From contig NZ_JAAJBU010000002.1 of assembly GCF_011392125.1 (NCBI RefSeq), positions 62,001 to 126,000 of the forward strand: a stretch of 64,000 nucleotides of DNA, given 5' to 3'. The notes beneath the pieces are model-generated. The model was not told the DNA's origin and did not search any database. It saw nothing but the letters and a program-made list of their open reading frames with translations. Position numbers and translations under genes: made by a program. Shown in pieces: positions 32,764 through 42,834 of the stretch (positions are counted from its first letter, which is position 1; every line of letters begins with the position of its first letter). The DNA comes from Flavobacterium lotistagni. Lineage in GTDB: Bacteria > Bacteroidota > Bacteroidia > Flavobacteriales > Flavobacteriaceae.

Positions 32764-34866
32764 ATGAACCACTTACTGCACACCCCGATTGAATATCTAA
32801 AAGGCGTCGGCCCTGCTCGCGGTGCGGCCTTGCGCAAGGAATTAGGCATCAATACCTACGAAGATCTAATTCAGTGTTATCCGAACCGCTACATCGACCG
32901 AACCCGTTATTACAAAGTCAATGAACTGAAAAACCAGCCCGCCGAAGTACAGCTCATTGGTAAAATTATTACTCTAAAAACAGTCGAACAAAAACGCGGT
33001 AAAAGACTGGTAGCAAACTTCATAGACGACACCGGACCAATGGAGCTCATTTGGTTTCAAGGCCACAAATGGATCAAGGAAAACTTACCGCTGAATGTGC
33101 CTGTGGTGATTTTCGGAAAGTGCACTTTATTCAACCAAACCTACTCGATGTCGCATCCGGAAATTGAACTGCTCAAAGACCATGAACAAAATCTGCGTTC
33201 GGCGATGCAACCGGTTTACCCATCGACCGAAGCGCTCGGAAATAAAGGAATCACGAGCCGGGTAATGTCTAGAATGATGCAGCAGTTGTTTCTGGAAACG
33301 CAAAATCTTTTTGTCGAAACTTTGCCCGAATATTTGCTGAACGAGTTGAAGTTGATGCCCAAAAAAGATGCGCTCTTCAACATCCATTTTCCGAAAAGCA
33401 ACGAGAAACTGGCTCAGGCGCAATTCCGACTCAAGTTTGAAGAGTTGTTTTTCATTCAGTTGCAACTCATTACCAAAAACTTGATTCGCAAACACAAAAT
33501 CAAAGGCCACGCTTTTACGCAAGTGGGCGAATATTTCAACACTTTTTTTCAAAATCATTTGCCTTTTGATTTGACGAGTGCCCAAAAAAGAGTGCTCAAA
33601 GAAATCCGCAACGACATGGGCCATCCGGCGCAAATGAACCGTTTGCTCCAAGGCGATGTAGGTTCGGGAAAAACTATCGTAGCCTTTATGAGTATGTTGC
33701 TCGCCATAGACAACGGCTTTCAGTCATGCTTGATGGCGCCGACAGAAATTCTGGCCAACCAACATTTTCTGGGCTTAAGCGAACTGGCTCAAACACTCAA
33801 TTTAAATATCAAAATACTGACGGGTTCGACCAAAACTGCCGATAGGAAAATCATTCATGAGGAACTTGAAAATGGGCAACTTCACATTCTCATCGGCACA
33901 CACGCCCTGCTCGAAGACAAAGTCAAATTCAAGAATTTAGGCTTGGCGATTATTGACGAACAACACCGTTTTGGCGTAGAACAACGCTCGAAACTTTGGC
34001 AGAAAAACGAAACACCACCGCACGTTTTGGTCATGACTGCGACACCGATTCCGCGCACTTTGGCGATGAGTTTATATGGTGATCTGGACATTTCCATCAT
34101 CGACGAATTGCCGCCCGGACGCAAACCGATTCAGACCGTGCACCGCTTTGACACCAACCGTTTGAAAGTATGGAAATTCATTCGCGACGAAATTCACAAA
34201 GGCCGTCAAATTTATATCGTGTATCCGCTGATCCAAGAGTCTGAAAAAATGGATTTTAAAGATTTGATGGATGGTTACGAGAGTATTTCGCGGGATTTTC
34301 CGCTGCCGCTCTACTCGATTTCTATTGTTCACGGCAAAATGAAACCCGCCGATAAAGACGCCGAGATGAAACGCTTCGCGGAAGGCAAAACCAATATCAT
34401 GGTGGCCACTACCGTGATTGAAGTCGGCGTGAATATTCCCAACGCCAGTGTGATGATTATTGAAAGTGCAGAACGTTTCGGGCTCTCGCAACTACACCAA
34501 TTGCGCGGACGTGTAGGCCGTGGCGCCGAGCAGAGTTATTGCATTTTAATGACTTCGCACAAATTGTCTAGCGATACCAAAACCAGAATCGAAACCATGT
34601 GCCGCACCAACGACGGTTTTGAAATTGCAGAAGTCGACCTCAAACTGCGCGGTCCCGGCGATATTATGGGCAAACAGCAAAGTGGCGTTTTGAACCTGCA
34701 AATAGCCGACATCGTTCGAGACAAAGAGATTTTACTGACCGCCAGACACGAAGCGGTCAAGTTACTCAAAGACGATCCGTCGATGTTGAATCCTGAACAT
34801 GCTCGACTTAGGGAAATTTTTCTGGAACTCTCGCGCAAAAAAAACATCTGGAACTACATCAGTTGA
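32764..34866 (+). CDS. recG: ATP-dependent DNA helicase RecG
   Basis: A branched-DNA helicase that regresses stalled replication forks and processes recombination intermediates. At 700 residues it has normal length. The N-terminal wedge/OB domain spans about 60-160. The Walker A motif GDVGSGKT is at 297-304, DEQHRFG at 398-404, motif III TATPIPRTLA follows, and motif VI QLRGRVGRG is near 580. The C-terminal TRG-type segment (residues after about 600) has KLRGPGDIMGKQQSG. It is divergent from the M1 peptidase gene. A TATCTTCG sequence at 32732-32739 may be its -7 box, but the match is imperfect. Confidence 0.97.
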   Translation: MNHLLHTPIEYLKGVGPARGAALRKELGINTYEDLIQCYPNRYIDRTRYYKVNELKNQPAEVQLIGKIITLKTVEQKRGKRLVANFIDDTGPMELIWFQGHKWIKENLPLNVPVVIFGKCTLFNQTYSMSHPEIELLKDHEQNLRSAMQPVYPSTEALGNKGITSRVMSRMMQQLFLETQNLFVETLPEYLLNELKLMPKKDALFNIHFPKSNEKLAQAQFRLKFEELFFIQLQLITKNLIRKHKIKGHAFTQVGEYFNTFFQNHLPFDLTSAQKRVLKEIRNDMGHPAQMNRLLQGDVGSGKTIVAFMSMLLAIDNGFQSCLMAPTEILANQHFLGLSELAQTLNLNIKILTGSTKTADRKIIHEELENGQLHILIGTHALLEDKVKFKNLGLAIIDEQHRFGVEQRSKLWQKNETPPHVLVMTATPIPRTLAMSLYGDLDISIIDELPPGRKPIQTVHRFDTNRLKVWKFIRDEIHKGRQIYIVYPLIQESEKMDFKDLMDGYESISRDFPLPLYSISIVHGKMKPADKDAEMKRFAEGKTNIMVATTVIEVGVNIPNASVMIIESAERFGLSQLHQLRGRVGRGAEQSYCILMTSHKLSSDTKTRIETMCRTNDGFEIAEVDLKLRGPGDIMGKQQSGVLNLQIADIVRDKEILLTARHEAVKLLKDDPSMLNPEHARLREIFLELSRKKNIWNYIS

Positions 34867-34934
34867 TGTGGAAAAAAACAGCAAAATAAAAGTTAAATAA
34901 GCCACAACTGCCCGGTTTTAAAGTTTGTAAAACC

Positions 34935-34942
34935 TAAATTTG
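34935..34942 (+). promoter_or_regulatory. Possible -7 box for the RND efflux operon
   Basis: TAAATTTG matches TAnnTTTG, 22 bases before the adaptor ATG. No convincing -33 element was found. Confidence 0.4.
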
Positions 34943-34964
34943 TCGCACTTCTTACCCAAGCCAC

Positions 34965-36026
34965 ATGAGATTAAAACACTTGATTTATACGCTATTGATT
35001 ATCGGTTTTGCGGCGTTTATCGGTTATCGCATCACCCAAAACAAGAAAAAAGACGACCACGGTAAAGACAAAGGTGGAAAAGGGAAAACCATGACCGTCA
35101 GCGGAATGGTCGTTCAGCCTCAAACTTTCGAAAACAACCTCTCACTTTCCGGCGCGATTCAGGCCAATGAGCAAGTAGAAATCCGTAGTGAAGTTTCCGG
35201 CATTGTGGAGAGCATCAATTTTCAAGAAGGCAGTAACGTGGCTAAAGGACAAATTTTGTTCAAAGTAAACGATATTGAACTCCGCGCCCAACTCGGTCAA
35301 GCCAAAACCAAAGAAGCCTTGGCTAAAGAGAACGAACGCCGCGCCCAATTGCTGCTGCAAAAAGAAGCCATCAGTCAAGAAGAATACGACATTGCCAGGG
35401 CCGATTTCAAATCAGCACAAGCGCAAAGCCAACTCATTAGCGCACAAATCGGGAAAACTTCGGTGAGAGCGCCCTTCTCAGGAAAAATCGGCTTGCGGAA
35501 CATTTCTCCCGGAACCTATATTACACCTTCGGTTTTAGTAGCCAATTTGGTCAACACCGGCAAGCTCAAAATCACGTTTTCTATTCCTGAAAAATATGCC
35601 GCAGAGATTAAAATGAACTCTTTACTGTATTTCACCGTCGCGAATTCTGCTCAAAAATATTCCGCAAAAGTCTACGCCATCGAGCCCAGTATAGAAGCTG
35701 CTACCAGAACTTTACAAATCCGAGCGATTGCCGAAAACAACGACGGCAAATTGTTTCCGGGCACTTTCGCTAATGTTGAGCTTCCGCTACAAACCATTAA
35801 AGACGCCATTCTAGTGCCTACCGAAGCGATTGTTCCGGTACAGAACGGCAAGAAAGTGTTTGTTTGCGAAAACGGCAAAGCCAAGGAAATCATGGTCGAA
35901 ACCGCCACGAGAACCGATGCGTCAATCTTAGTACTTTCAGGGCTGAAAGCTGGTGACACACTGATCACTTCCGGCATTATGGCACTCAAAGCAGACGCCA
36001 GCGTAAAAGTAAAGATCAAATCTTAA
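34965..36026 (+). CDS. RND efflux periplasmic adaptor (HlyD/MFP family)
   Basis: A 353-residue membrane-fusion protein. It has one N-terminal membrane segment (about 5-22), a charged Lys/Asp/Gly linker, lipoyl half-motifs (VEIRSEVSGIVESINFQEG and ISAQIGKTSVRAPFSGKIGLRNIS) either side of a short coiled-coil hairpin (about 105-150), and beta-barrel and membrane-proximal domains. It links the pump encoded next to the TolC channel. There is no lipobox, so the transmembrane helix is the anchor. The gap to the pump gene is exactly filled by a 7-bp array. Exported substrate unknown. Confidence 0.92.
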   Translation: MRLKHLIYTLLIIGFAAFIGYRITQNKKKDDHGKDKGGKGKTMTVSGMVVQPQTFENNLSLSGAIQANEQVEIRSEVSGIVESINFQEGSNVAKGQILFKVNDIELRAQLGQAKTKEALAKENERRAQLLLQKEAISQEEYDIARADFKSAQAQSQLISAQIGKTSVRAPFSGKIGLRNISPGTYITPSVLVANLVNTGKLKITFSIPEKYAAEIKMNSLLYFTVANSAQKYSAKVYAIEPSIEAATRTLQIRAIAENNDGKLFPGTFANVELPLQTIKDAILVPTEAIVPVQNGKKVFVCENGKAKEIMVETATRTDASILVLSGLKAGDTLITSGIMALKADASVKVKIKS

Positions 36027-36053
36027 ATCTCCAATCCAAAATCAACAATCTAA
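36026..36053 (+). repeat. 7-bp-period array H11 filling the adaptor-pump gap
   Basis: Four 7-mers, AATCTCC, AATCCAA, AATCAAC, AATCTAA, then AACCCCA whose last A is the A of the pump ATG (36060). The array begins on the last base of the adaptor stop codon. Confidence 0.7.
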
Positions 36054-36059
36054 AACCCC

Positions 36060-39000
36060 ATGAGTCTATCCACCATCAGTATCAAACGTCCGGTTTTGAC
36101 CATTGTCATGAACTTGGCCATTATACTGTTTGGGGCGATAGGTTATACTTTCTTGGGTGTGCGCGAGTTTCCCTCGATAGATCCGGCCCAGATTTCCATA
36201 CGGACGGATTACGCCGGAGCCAATTCAGACATCATTGAATCGCAGATTACCGAACCGATTGAGAAAGCCATCAACTCGATCGACGGCATCAAGAACATCA
36301 CTTCTTCGAGCGTTCAAGGAACCAGTAATATTACGGTCGAATTCAACCTTACCAAAGATTTGGAAACTGCGGCCAATGACGTGCGCGATAAAGTTGCTAT
36401 TGCCGCGAAAAGCCTTCCGAAAGATATCGATGCGCCGCCGGTAGTTTCAAAAGCCGACGCGAATGCCGATGCGATTATTTCGATGACCATCCAAAGCGAC
36501 ACGAAAAACCCGCTAGAACTCAGTGATTATGCGGAAAATGTAATCGGTCCGAGACTCGAGACCATTCCGGGCGTGAGCGGTATTCAGATTTGGGGACAAA
36601 AAAAATATGCCATGCGTTTGTGGATTGATCCGGTAAAACTCGCGGCTTATGGCTGTACCGTTTCGGATGTAAAAGAGGCCTTGAACCAACAGAACGTTGA
36701 ATTGCCTTCGGGAAAACTCACGGGAAACAACACCGAACTCACCGTGAAAACCGTTGGAAACCTCAACAAGCCCGAGCAATTCAACAATTTAATCATCAAA
36801 GCAGACGGCGAAAAAACCGTTCGTTTTAGTGATATTGGCTTGGCAAATCTTGGCCCTGAAAATCTAGAGACGCAAATGTCGCAATCGGGAATGCCGCTCG
36901 TTGGTGTGGCGATTGTGCCGCTTCCGGGCGCGAATTACCTCGACATCTCGAAAGAGTTCTACAAGAAATTCGAAACACTCAAAAAAGATTTACCTAAAGA
37001 CATCAACCTCAACATTGCGATTGACAATACCGTTTTCGTGAAAAAATCGGTACTGGAAGTAGTGGAAACTATTGGTGTTTCGCTGCTTTTGGTGATCTTA
37101 ATCATTTACCTATTTTTCCGAGATTGGGCTATTGCTTTCCGACCGCTGATTGACATTCCGGTTTCGCTGATTGCTACCTTTTTTATCATGTGGCTGTTCG
37201 GTTTTTCGATCAACGTTTTGACTTTATTGGCAATAGTATTAGCAACTGGTTTGGTGGTCGATGACGGAATAGTAGTGACCGAAAATATTTTCAAAAAAGT
37301 CGAAGAAGGCATGTCGCCGATTGAAGCTGCCATCAAAGGTTCGAACGAGATTTTCTTTGCGGTGATTTCGATTTCTGTAACCTTGGCTTCGGTGTTTTTG
37401 CCGGTAATTTTTCTGGAAGGTTTTGTGGGCCGATTGTTTCGCGAATTTGGCGTTGTGATTGGCGCGGCAGTTTTAGTTTCCGCATTTGTTTCGCTGACAT
37501 TGACGCCGATGTTGAACGCTTACCTGATGAAAGGCGGCGAGCAGAAAAAATCGAAATTCTACACCTTGACCGAACCGTTTTTCGAGAAAATGAATCGCAA
37601 TTACGCCGAGAATTTAGTGGCTTTTCTGAAGAAAAAATGGCTGAGTTTTCCGATACTCATCGTTTGCTTTGGGTTGATTTACCTATTCTACAATATCCTC
37701 CAAAAAGAAACCGCACCTTATGACGATCGCAGCGCACTGGTCATGATTGCTACCACTGCCGAAGGTTCGTCTTATGAATACACCGACCGGTTCATGCAGG
37801 AACTTTCCAGACTCATTGATGATTCGATTCCGGAGAAAAAAGTAAGCCTAATCATTACCGCACCGGGTTTCAACGCTTCAGCAACCAATAGTGGTCGAGT
37901 GCGAATTGCTCTGGTTCAGCCAGAAGAACGAGAACGCTCTCAAAAAGAAATCGCCGAGAAACTCACCCAATGGACCAAGAAATATCCGCAGGCCAAAACT
38001 TCGGTGACCGAACAGCCGACCATAGCCGTGAACAAACGCGGTGGTTTGCCTATACAATATATCATTCAAGCGCCAAACTTTGAAAAATTGCAGCAAAAGA
38101 TTCCGCTATTCATGGAAGAAGCAGCAAAAGATCCAACCTTTTCCATTACAGATGTCAACCTGAAATTCAACAAACCCGAAATCAATGTTACCATCGATCG
38201 TGAAAAAGCAGAAAGCCTCGGAATTTCAGTACTCGATATTGCACAAACGCTACAGCTTTCCTTTAGCGGACAGCGTTTTGGTTACTTCATCCGCAACGGA
38301 AAACAGTATCAGGTGATTGGGCAATTCGACCAGAAAGACCGCTCAAAACCACTCGATTTGACTTCAATTTTTGTGCGCAATGTCAAAGGTGAACTCATTC
38401 AGATGGACAATGTGGTGAGCATCACCGAGAAGAGCAATCCGCCGCAACTGTACCACAACAACCGAAATATGTCGGCGACCGTTTCTGCCGGTTTGGCTCC
38501 GGGGAAAAGTATTTCAGACGGCATCGAAGCTATGGACAGGATTAAATCTAAGATACTCGACGAAAGCTTCACAACAGATTTGGGTGGCGAATCGCGTGAT
38601 TATGTTGAAAGTTCCTCGAATACGTCATTTGCATTCGGACTGGCGTTATTACTGATTTTCTTGATTCTCTCAGCGCAGTTTGAGAGCTTCATCGACCCAT
38701 TTATTATTATATTGACCGTTCCGATGGCGGTGGCCGGAGCCTTGTTTTCGCTATGGCTTTTTGATCAAACTTGGAATATTTTCAGTCAGATTGGAACCGT
38801 CATGCTCATTGGTTTGGTAACCAAAAACGGAATCCTGATTGTTGAATTCGCGAACCAACTGCGCGAGCAAGGAAAATCCAAATACGATGCTGTGGTGGAA
38901 GCCGCCGAAGCCCGTTTGCGCCCGATTTTGATGACCAGTTTAGCCATTTCGCTGGGCGCTTTGCCAATTGCTTTATCGCTCGGAGCTGCCTCAACGAGCC

Positions 39001-39152
39001 GAATTGGAATGGGCGTGGTGATTGTCGGAGGAACAATTTTCTCTTTAATCCTGACGCTTTTTGTGATTCCGGCGTTGTACTTAATGTGGTCTAGAGCCAA
39101 AACACATCGTCCTGAATTTGACCATTTGGAAGATTATGAAAAAAAAATGTAA
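36060..39152 (+). CDS. RND efflux pump, HAE1/AcrB-like inner-membrane permease
   Basis: A 1030-residue proton-driven pump with twelve membrane segments and two large periplasmic loops. TM1 is the N-terminal TIVMNLAIILFGAIGY; the two central Asp of TM4 are in GLVVDDGIVVTENI (about 400); the second-half equivalent lies in LIGLVTKNGILIVEF. It opens MSLSTISIKRPVLTIV, common in this family. The HAE1 rather than heavy-metal branch is inferred from FPSIDPAQISIRT. It forms the tripartite system with the adaptor upstream and the TolC gene downstream, whose start overlaps its end by 17 bases. Substrate unknown: drugs, dyes or lipids. Confidence 0.94.
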   Translation: MSLSTISIKRPVLTIVMNLAIILFGAIGYTFLGVREFPSIDPAQISIRTDYAGANSDIIESQITEPIEKAINSIDGIKNITSSSVQGTSNITVEFNLTKDLETAANDVRDKVAIAAKSLPKDIDAPPVVSKADANADAIISMTIQSDTKNPLELSDYAENVIGPRLETIPGVSGIQIWGQKKYAMRLWIDPVKLAAYGCTVSDVKEALNQQNVELPSGKLTGNNTELTVKTVGNLNKPEQFNNLIIKADGEKTVRFSDIGLANLGPENLETQMSQSGMPLVGVAIVPLPGANYLDISKEFYKKFETLKKDLPKDINLNIAIDNTVFVKKSVLEVVETIGVSLLLVILIIYLFFRDWAIAFRPLIDIPVSLIATFFIMWLFGFSINVLTLLAIVLATGLVVDDGIVVTENIFKKVEEGMSPIEAAIKGSNEIFFAVISISVTLASVFLPVIFLEGFVGRLFREFGVVIGAAVLVSAFVSLTLTPMLNAYLMKGGEQKKSKFYTLTEPFFEKMNRNYAENLVAFLKKKWLSFPILIVCFGLIYLFYNILQKETAPYDDRSALVMIATTAEGSSYEYTDRFMQELSRLIDDSIPEKKVSLIITAPGFNASATNSGRVRIALVQPEERERSQKEIAEKLTQWTKKYPQAKTSVTEQPTIAVNKRGGLPIQYIIQAPNFEKLQQKIPLFMEEAAKDPTFSITDVNLKFNKPEINVTIDREKAESLGISVLDIAQTLQLSFSGQRFGYFIRNGKQYQVIGQFDQKDRSKPLDLTSIFVRNVKGELIQMDNVVSITEKSNPPQLYHNNRNMSATVSAGLAPGKSISDGIEAMDRIKSKILDESFTTDLGGESRDYVESSSNTSFAFGLALLLIFLILSAQFESFIDPFIIILTVPMAVAGALFSLWLFDQTWNIFSQIGTVMLIGLVTKNGILIVEFANQLREQGKSKYDAVVEAAEARLRPILMTSLAISLGALPIALSLGAASTSRIGMGVVIVGGTIFSLILTLFVIPALYLMWSRAKTHRPEFDHLEDYEKKM

Positions 39153-40449
39153 TAAAATAAAATGGCTCGGATTGATCTTGTTGTGCTTCATCAAAACGAG
39201 CGCACAGCAAACTTTGACTCTGGAGGATGCGGTCAAGATAGCTCTGGAAAACAACTACGACATTCGTATTGCTGCGAACCATTCGAAGATTACCCAAGCT
39301 GATAACACACTGGGAAACGCCGGAATGTTGCCTACCGTAAATGCGTCCGTGGTAGACAATAACGGCATTCAAAACCTATCGCAAACGCGGGCCGATGGTA
39401 CAACAAATTCGCTCGACAATGCCAAGAACAATTCCCTGACTTACGGCGCTAACTTGAATTGGACGATTTTCGATGGTTTTAGAATGTTTGCCCGCCGCGA
39501 TCAACTCAAAGAACTAGAAAAACTGGGAGATATTCGGCTCAAACAAACCATTTTGCAGAAAGTTAGTGATGTGATGGCGATTTACTACGACTTGGTGCAA
39601 CAGCAGCAGCAATTGGCAGCGCTTGATTCAACGATTGTGATTTCGAGACAGCGATTGACCTTGGCCCAAAACCGTTACACGATTGGCAAAGCTTCAAAGC
39701 TTGAAACCCTCAATGCCGAAGTAGATTTGAATACTGATACCACAACTTTACTGCGCCAAAAAGAACTTTTCGCCCGCACCAAAATTGAGCTCAACGAACA
39801 ACTCGCCCGCGATACGAAACTCGATTTCAAAGTGTCAGAAGAAATTCAAATCGATAACCAACTGCTCTTGGCCAACCTTAACGAATTGGCCTCGAAACAG
39901 AATCCGGAAGTGGAAGCCTTGGTGCTCAACAAACGAATTTCCGAGTTGCAACTCAAGCAAATCAAAGGCAATCGCTATCCGAGGGTGCAGCTCAATACCG
40001 GTTATAATTTCAATGAATCGCGTTCGGATTTGGGTTTTGCCACGAGAACTTCTTCGCAAGGTTTAAATTACGGTTTTAGTGCTACGCTGCCTATTTTTGA
40101 TGGCTTTAACCAACACCGCAACGAGAAAGTCGCTCAGTTGCAAGTAGCCAATTCCCAGATTGCTATCGAACAACAAAACAAAACACTCGAAAGCCAATTG
40201 GCAGCCGCTTTTCAAACTTATCAAACCAATCTCGAATTGGTAAAACTCGAAGAAAAGAACCAAGCCATCGCCAAGCAAAACCTCGAAATCACTTTAGAGA
40301 AATTCAGAATCGGAACCATACCGACGATTGAATTTCGTACCGCACAGCTCAATTATATCAACGCAAAAGTGCGTTTTACCGGCACGCAATACCAAGCGAA
40401 ATTATCGGAAATTGCTTTGAAAGAATTAGCTGGAAATTTGGGGTTTTAA
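39136..40449 (+). CDS. TolC-family outer-membrane efflux protein
   Basis: A 437-residue protein with signal peptide (to about residue 24, TSAQQ) and the two TolC repeats of long alpha-helices with beta-strand insertions, for example NLNWTIFDGFRM and ATLPIFDGFNQH. It forms the outer-membrane duct of the RND system encoded just upstream. ATG 39136 lies inside the end of the pump gene, so translation is coupled; the earlier frame start at 39118 would put extra residues before the signal peptide. There is no lipobox, unlike many OprM-type lipoproteins. Confidence 0.92.
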   Translation: MKKKCNKIKWLGLILLCFIKTSAQQTLTLEDAVKIALENNYDIRIAANHSKITQADNTLGNAGMLPTVNASVVDNNGIQNLSQTRADGTTNSLDNAKNNSLTYGANLNWTIFDGFRMFARRDQLKELEKLGDIRLKQTILQKVSDVMAIYYDLVQQQQQLAALDSTIVISRQRLTLAQNRYTIGKASKLETLNAEVDLNTDTTTLLRQKELFARTKIELNEQLARDTKLDFKVSEEIQIDNQLLLANLNELASKQNPEVEALVLNKRISELQLKQIKGNRYPRVQLNTGYNFNESRSDLGFATRTSSQGLNYGFSATLPIFDGFNQHRNEKVAQLQVANSQIAIEQQNKTLESQLAAAFQTYQTNLELVKLEEKNQAIAKQNLEITLEKFRIGTIPTIEFRTAQLNYINAKVRFTGTQYQAKLSEIALKELAGNLGF

Positions 40450-40485
40450 ATGCTTCAACCCGTAAATAACTTAAATAAAATTTTT

Positions 40486-41901
40486 ATGAAGAAAACCCTT
40501 TTGAGCTTGCTGATTCTTACTGCTTCTTTGGCTTTTGGTCAAGATTTTTTCAGCTATAAAATCAGCAAACCGTATTGCGTTTTCAACTTTATGGAAACAG
40601 CCACCGGCGGCAACGGAACTTCTGCTTACTTCAGAAAGTTTATTGAAGAGAAAACCCAAAATAATCCGAAGTTTAAAAACCTCTGCAAAGAATACATCAA
40701 GATTAATTTAAGTTATCATTTCAAACGTTATGAATTTCCCGATGAGCGCCGACCCAACCGCTCTACTTTTGATTTAATTTCGATTCAGGCTGTGAATTCA
40801 GCTAACTTAAATGAATTTAAAGCAGCGACTGTCGGTATTTTGCCCATAGTAGAATATCAAAAACTATTTGACCTATTGTTTGAAGCCGAAAAAATATACG
40901 ACGAGATCATTTGGAAGGATTATGAAAAGAAAATCATCAACCAAAAAAACAATTTAATCCAATTCAAAAAATCAAATGTTGAAATTTTTAACCGATTTAA
41001 TGCCTTCTATCATTCGACTTGGACAAATGAAATTCCATTCCAAATTGCTTTGTATCCGATTCCGGGGAAAAACGGTTCAACCACTGCCATGCCACACGGA
41101 AACAGTTTATGCATTGGCGTGCTGACCGATGAAACGGATTATGTCGGGCGAAATGGTGTCATTGTTCACGAAATGTGTCATGTTTTGTATGACGAACAAT
41201 CTAAGGAATTTCAAAAAGAATTGGTTTCGTATTTCGCAGCAAACCAATCTGAGTATTCAAAATTCGCGAGTACTTATTTTGACGAAGCCTTGGCTACTGC
41301 GTTAGGAAATGGTTGGGCTTATCAAAATATCACCGGAAAAATGGATTCTGAACAGTGGTATAATGATCCTTACATTGAAGGCTTTGCCAGAGCCCTTTAT
41401 CCTTTGGTGGAATCTTATTTAAACGAAAACAAACCCATCGACAAAAATTTTATCGACCAAGCCATTTCGTTGTTTGGTTTAAAATTCCCTAATGCCAATG
41501 CAGACTATTCGATTTTATTGAACAAGTTGTATTTGTATTATGACAATGAAAACGAAAGCGAAATTACGGTTCCATTGCGAAAATATTTTAGATTGAGCCA
41601 TTTGAATTCCTCGTCTCCGATTTTGCATCCTTATAGTATTGACCATTTAAAAGAAAGTGCCGGAAATCAGCTCATTATCATTAATCAAAATCAGCAAAAT
41701 ACTTTAAACCAACTCAAAGAAATTTATCCTGAATTGTCTGCCGTGCATTATGAAAACGAACCGTTGCTTTTGAGTTTTTTTGACCCGAAAGGTAATGCTG
41801 TGCTGCTTCTGGTGGTCAAAAACAACATAGAATTTGAAGCTTTAATCGAGCTGATGAACACAAAAAAATACTTCGACAAAACCAAACTAAAACAAAACTA
41901 A
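40486..41901 (+). CDS. Exported HExxH protein of unknown family
   Basis: A 471-residue protein with signal peptide (MKKTLLSLLILTASLAFGQ). It contains H228-E229-M-C-H232 (in VHEMCHVLYDE) and, 35 residues later, E267 in FDEALATALG, the arrangement of a gluzincin zinc metallopeptidase. I do not recognise the family. The C-terminal 100 residues seem a separate alpha/beta part. It sits 36 bases after tolC and may belong to the efflux operon, though a functional link is only positional. ATG 40486 was chosen over 40450 because the signal peptide begins there. Periplasmic or surface peptidase is the best guess. Confidence 0.65.
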   Translation: MKKTLLSLLILTASLAFGQDFFSYKISKPYCVFNFMETATGGNGTSAYFRKFIEEKTQNNPKFKNLCKEYIKINLSYHFKRYEFPDERRPNRSTFDLISIQAVNSANLNEFKAATVGILPIVEYQKLFDLLFEAEKIYDEIIWKDYEKKIINQKNNLIQFKKSNVEIFNRFNAFYHSTWTNEIPFQIALYPIPGKNGSTTAMPHGNSLCIGVLTDETDYVGRNGVIVHEMCHVLYDEQSKEFQKELVSYFAANQSEYSKFASTYFDEALATALGNGWAYQNITGKMDSEQWYNDPYIEGFARALYPLVESYLNENKPIDKNFIDQAISLFGLKFPNANADYSILLNKLYLYYDNENESEITVPLRKYFRLSHLNSSSPILHPYSIDHLKESAGNQLIIINQNQQNTLNQLKEIYPELSAVHYENEPLLLSFFDPKGNAVLLLVVKNNIEFEALIELMNTKKYFDKTKLKQN

Positions 41902-41967
41902 AAACCGCCAACACTTCTCTCACAGAATGTACTCAGATTGTTTATTTTCGCAGATAAATTCCGAGCT

Positions 41968-42834
41968 ATGATTTCCTACAACACTAAAGATTGGTTTACT
42001 TTTATTTTCCGTTTTCACAAGGCTGACACGTTTCGGCAACTGCTGTCGATAATGGTGGGCATTGGCATTTATGCGGCTATTGTTGGCTATTTGGAAGTAG
42101 AATACTGGAAACTCACTGACACAAGCTACATCAAAAATATCACGATCATGCACGGTATGTTGGGCTTTGTGATTTCGTTGCTTTTGGTTTTCAGAACCAA
42201 TACCGCTTATGACCGTTGGTGGGAAGGCCGAAAAATGTGGGGCGCGCTGGTGAATAACAGCCGGAATTTTGCGCTGAAACTTGCGGTGATTTTGAAAGAC
42301 GAAAACGATCGCCATTACTTCAAGAAGATGATTCCGGTGTATGCAACGATTTTGCACGAACATTTGAGTAATGAAGAAACAAGCCAGCAACTGTTCGATG
42401 ATGTAGATTTGAAGATTGACCATCGGGCGCACCGACCCAATCAAGTCGCTAAGAATCTGTTTCAGAAAGTGAATGATCTGTACGATTCAAAAAAAATTAG
42501 CGGCGACCAACTCATTATTTTAAATGCCGAAATTCAATCGTTTACGGATATTTGTGGTGCTTGCGAGCGAATTAAAAACACGCCTATTCCCTATTCTTAC
42601 AGCGCTTTTATCAAGAAGTTTATTTTCTTTTATGTGATGACTTTGCCTTTTGGTTATTCGTTTTCACTGGGATATTATACTGCGCCAGTGGTTGTTTTTA
42701 TTTTCTACGTATTGGCCAGTTTGGAACTCATTGCCGAAGAAATTGAAGATCCGTTTGGTGGCGATGCGAACGATTTGCCAACCAGAAAAATTGCGGACAA
42801 CATCAAAAAGCACGTTGCGGAACTATTGCCCTAG
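41968..42834 (+). CDS. Bestrophin-family anion channel (UPF0187)
   Basis: A 288-residue inner-membrane protein of the bestrophin/RFP-TM family: four to five membrane helices, the conserved FRTNTAYDRWWEGR segment (about 80) and the ELIAEEIEDPFGGDANDLP segment near the end. Bacterial bestrophins form pentameric channels; selectivity is not readable here. ATG 41968 is preferred over the TTG at 41938, which precedes it by a non-family decapeptide. Its stop TAG is the CCCTAG of the following dispersed repeat, so the repeat supplies the stop codon. Confidence 0.88.
   Translation: MISYNTKDWFTFIFRFHKADTFRQLLSIMVGIGIYAAIVGYLEVEYWKLTDTSYIKNITIMHGMLGFVISLLLVFRTNTAYDRWWEGRKMWGALVNNSRNFALKLAVILKDENDRHYFKKMIPVYATILHEHLSNEETSQQLFDDVDLKIDHRAHRPNQVAKNLFQKVNDLYDSKKISGDQLIILNAEIQSFTDICGACERIKNTPIPYSYSAFIKKFIFFYVMTLPFGYSFSLGYYTAPVVVFIFYVLASLELIAEEIEDPFGGDANDLPTRKIADNIKKHVAELLP

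Noticed and set aside
33127..33651. 174-codon minus-strand frame opposite recG, and similar long antisense frames opposite pheT, the nucleoid-protein gene and sucC
   Set aside because: They lie wholly in strong genes, have low-complexity Phe/His-rich translations and are shadow frames caused by codon bias.
40450..40485. Upstream start for the HExxH protein
   Set aside because: The extra 12 residues precede a complete signal peptide that begins at 40486, so the later ATG is more likely.
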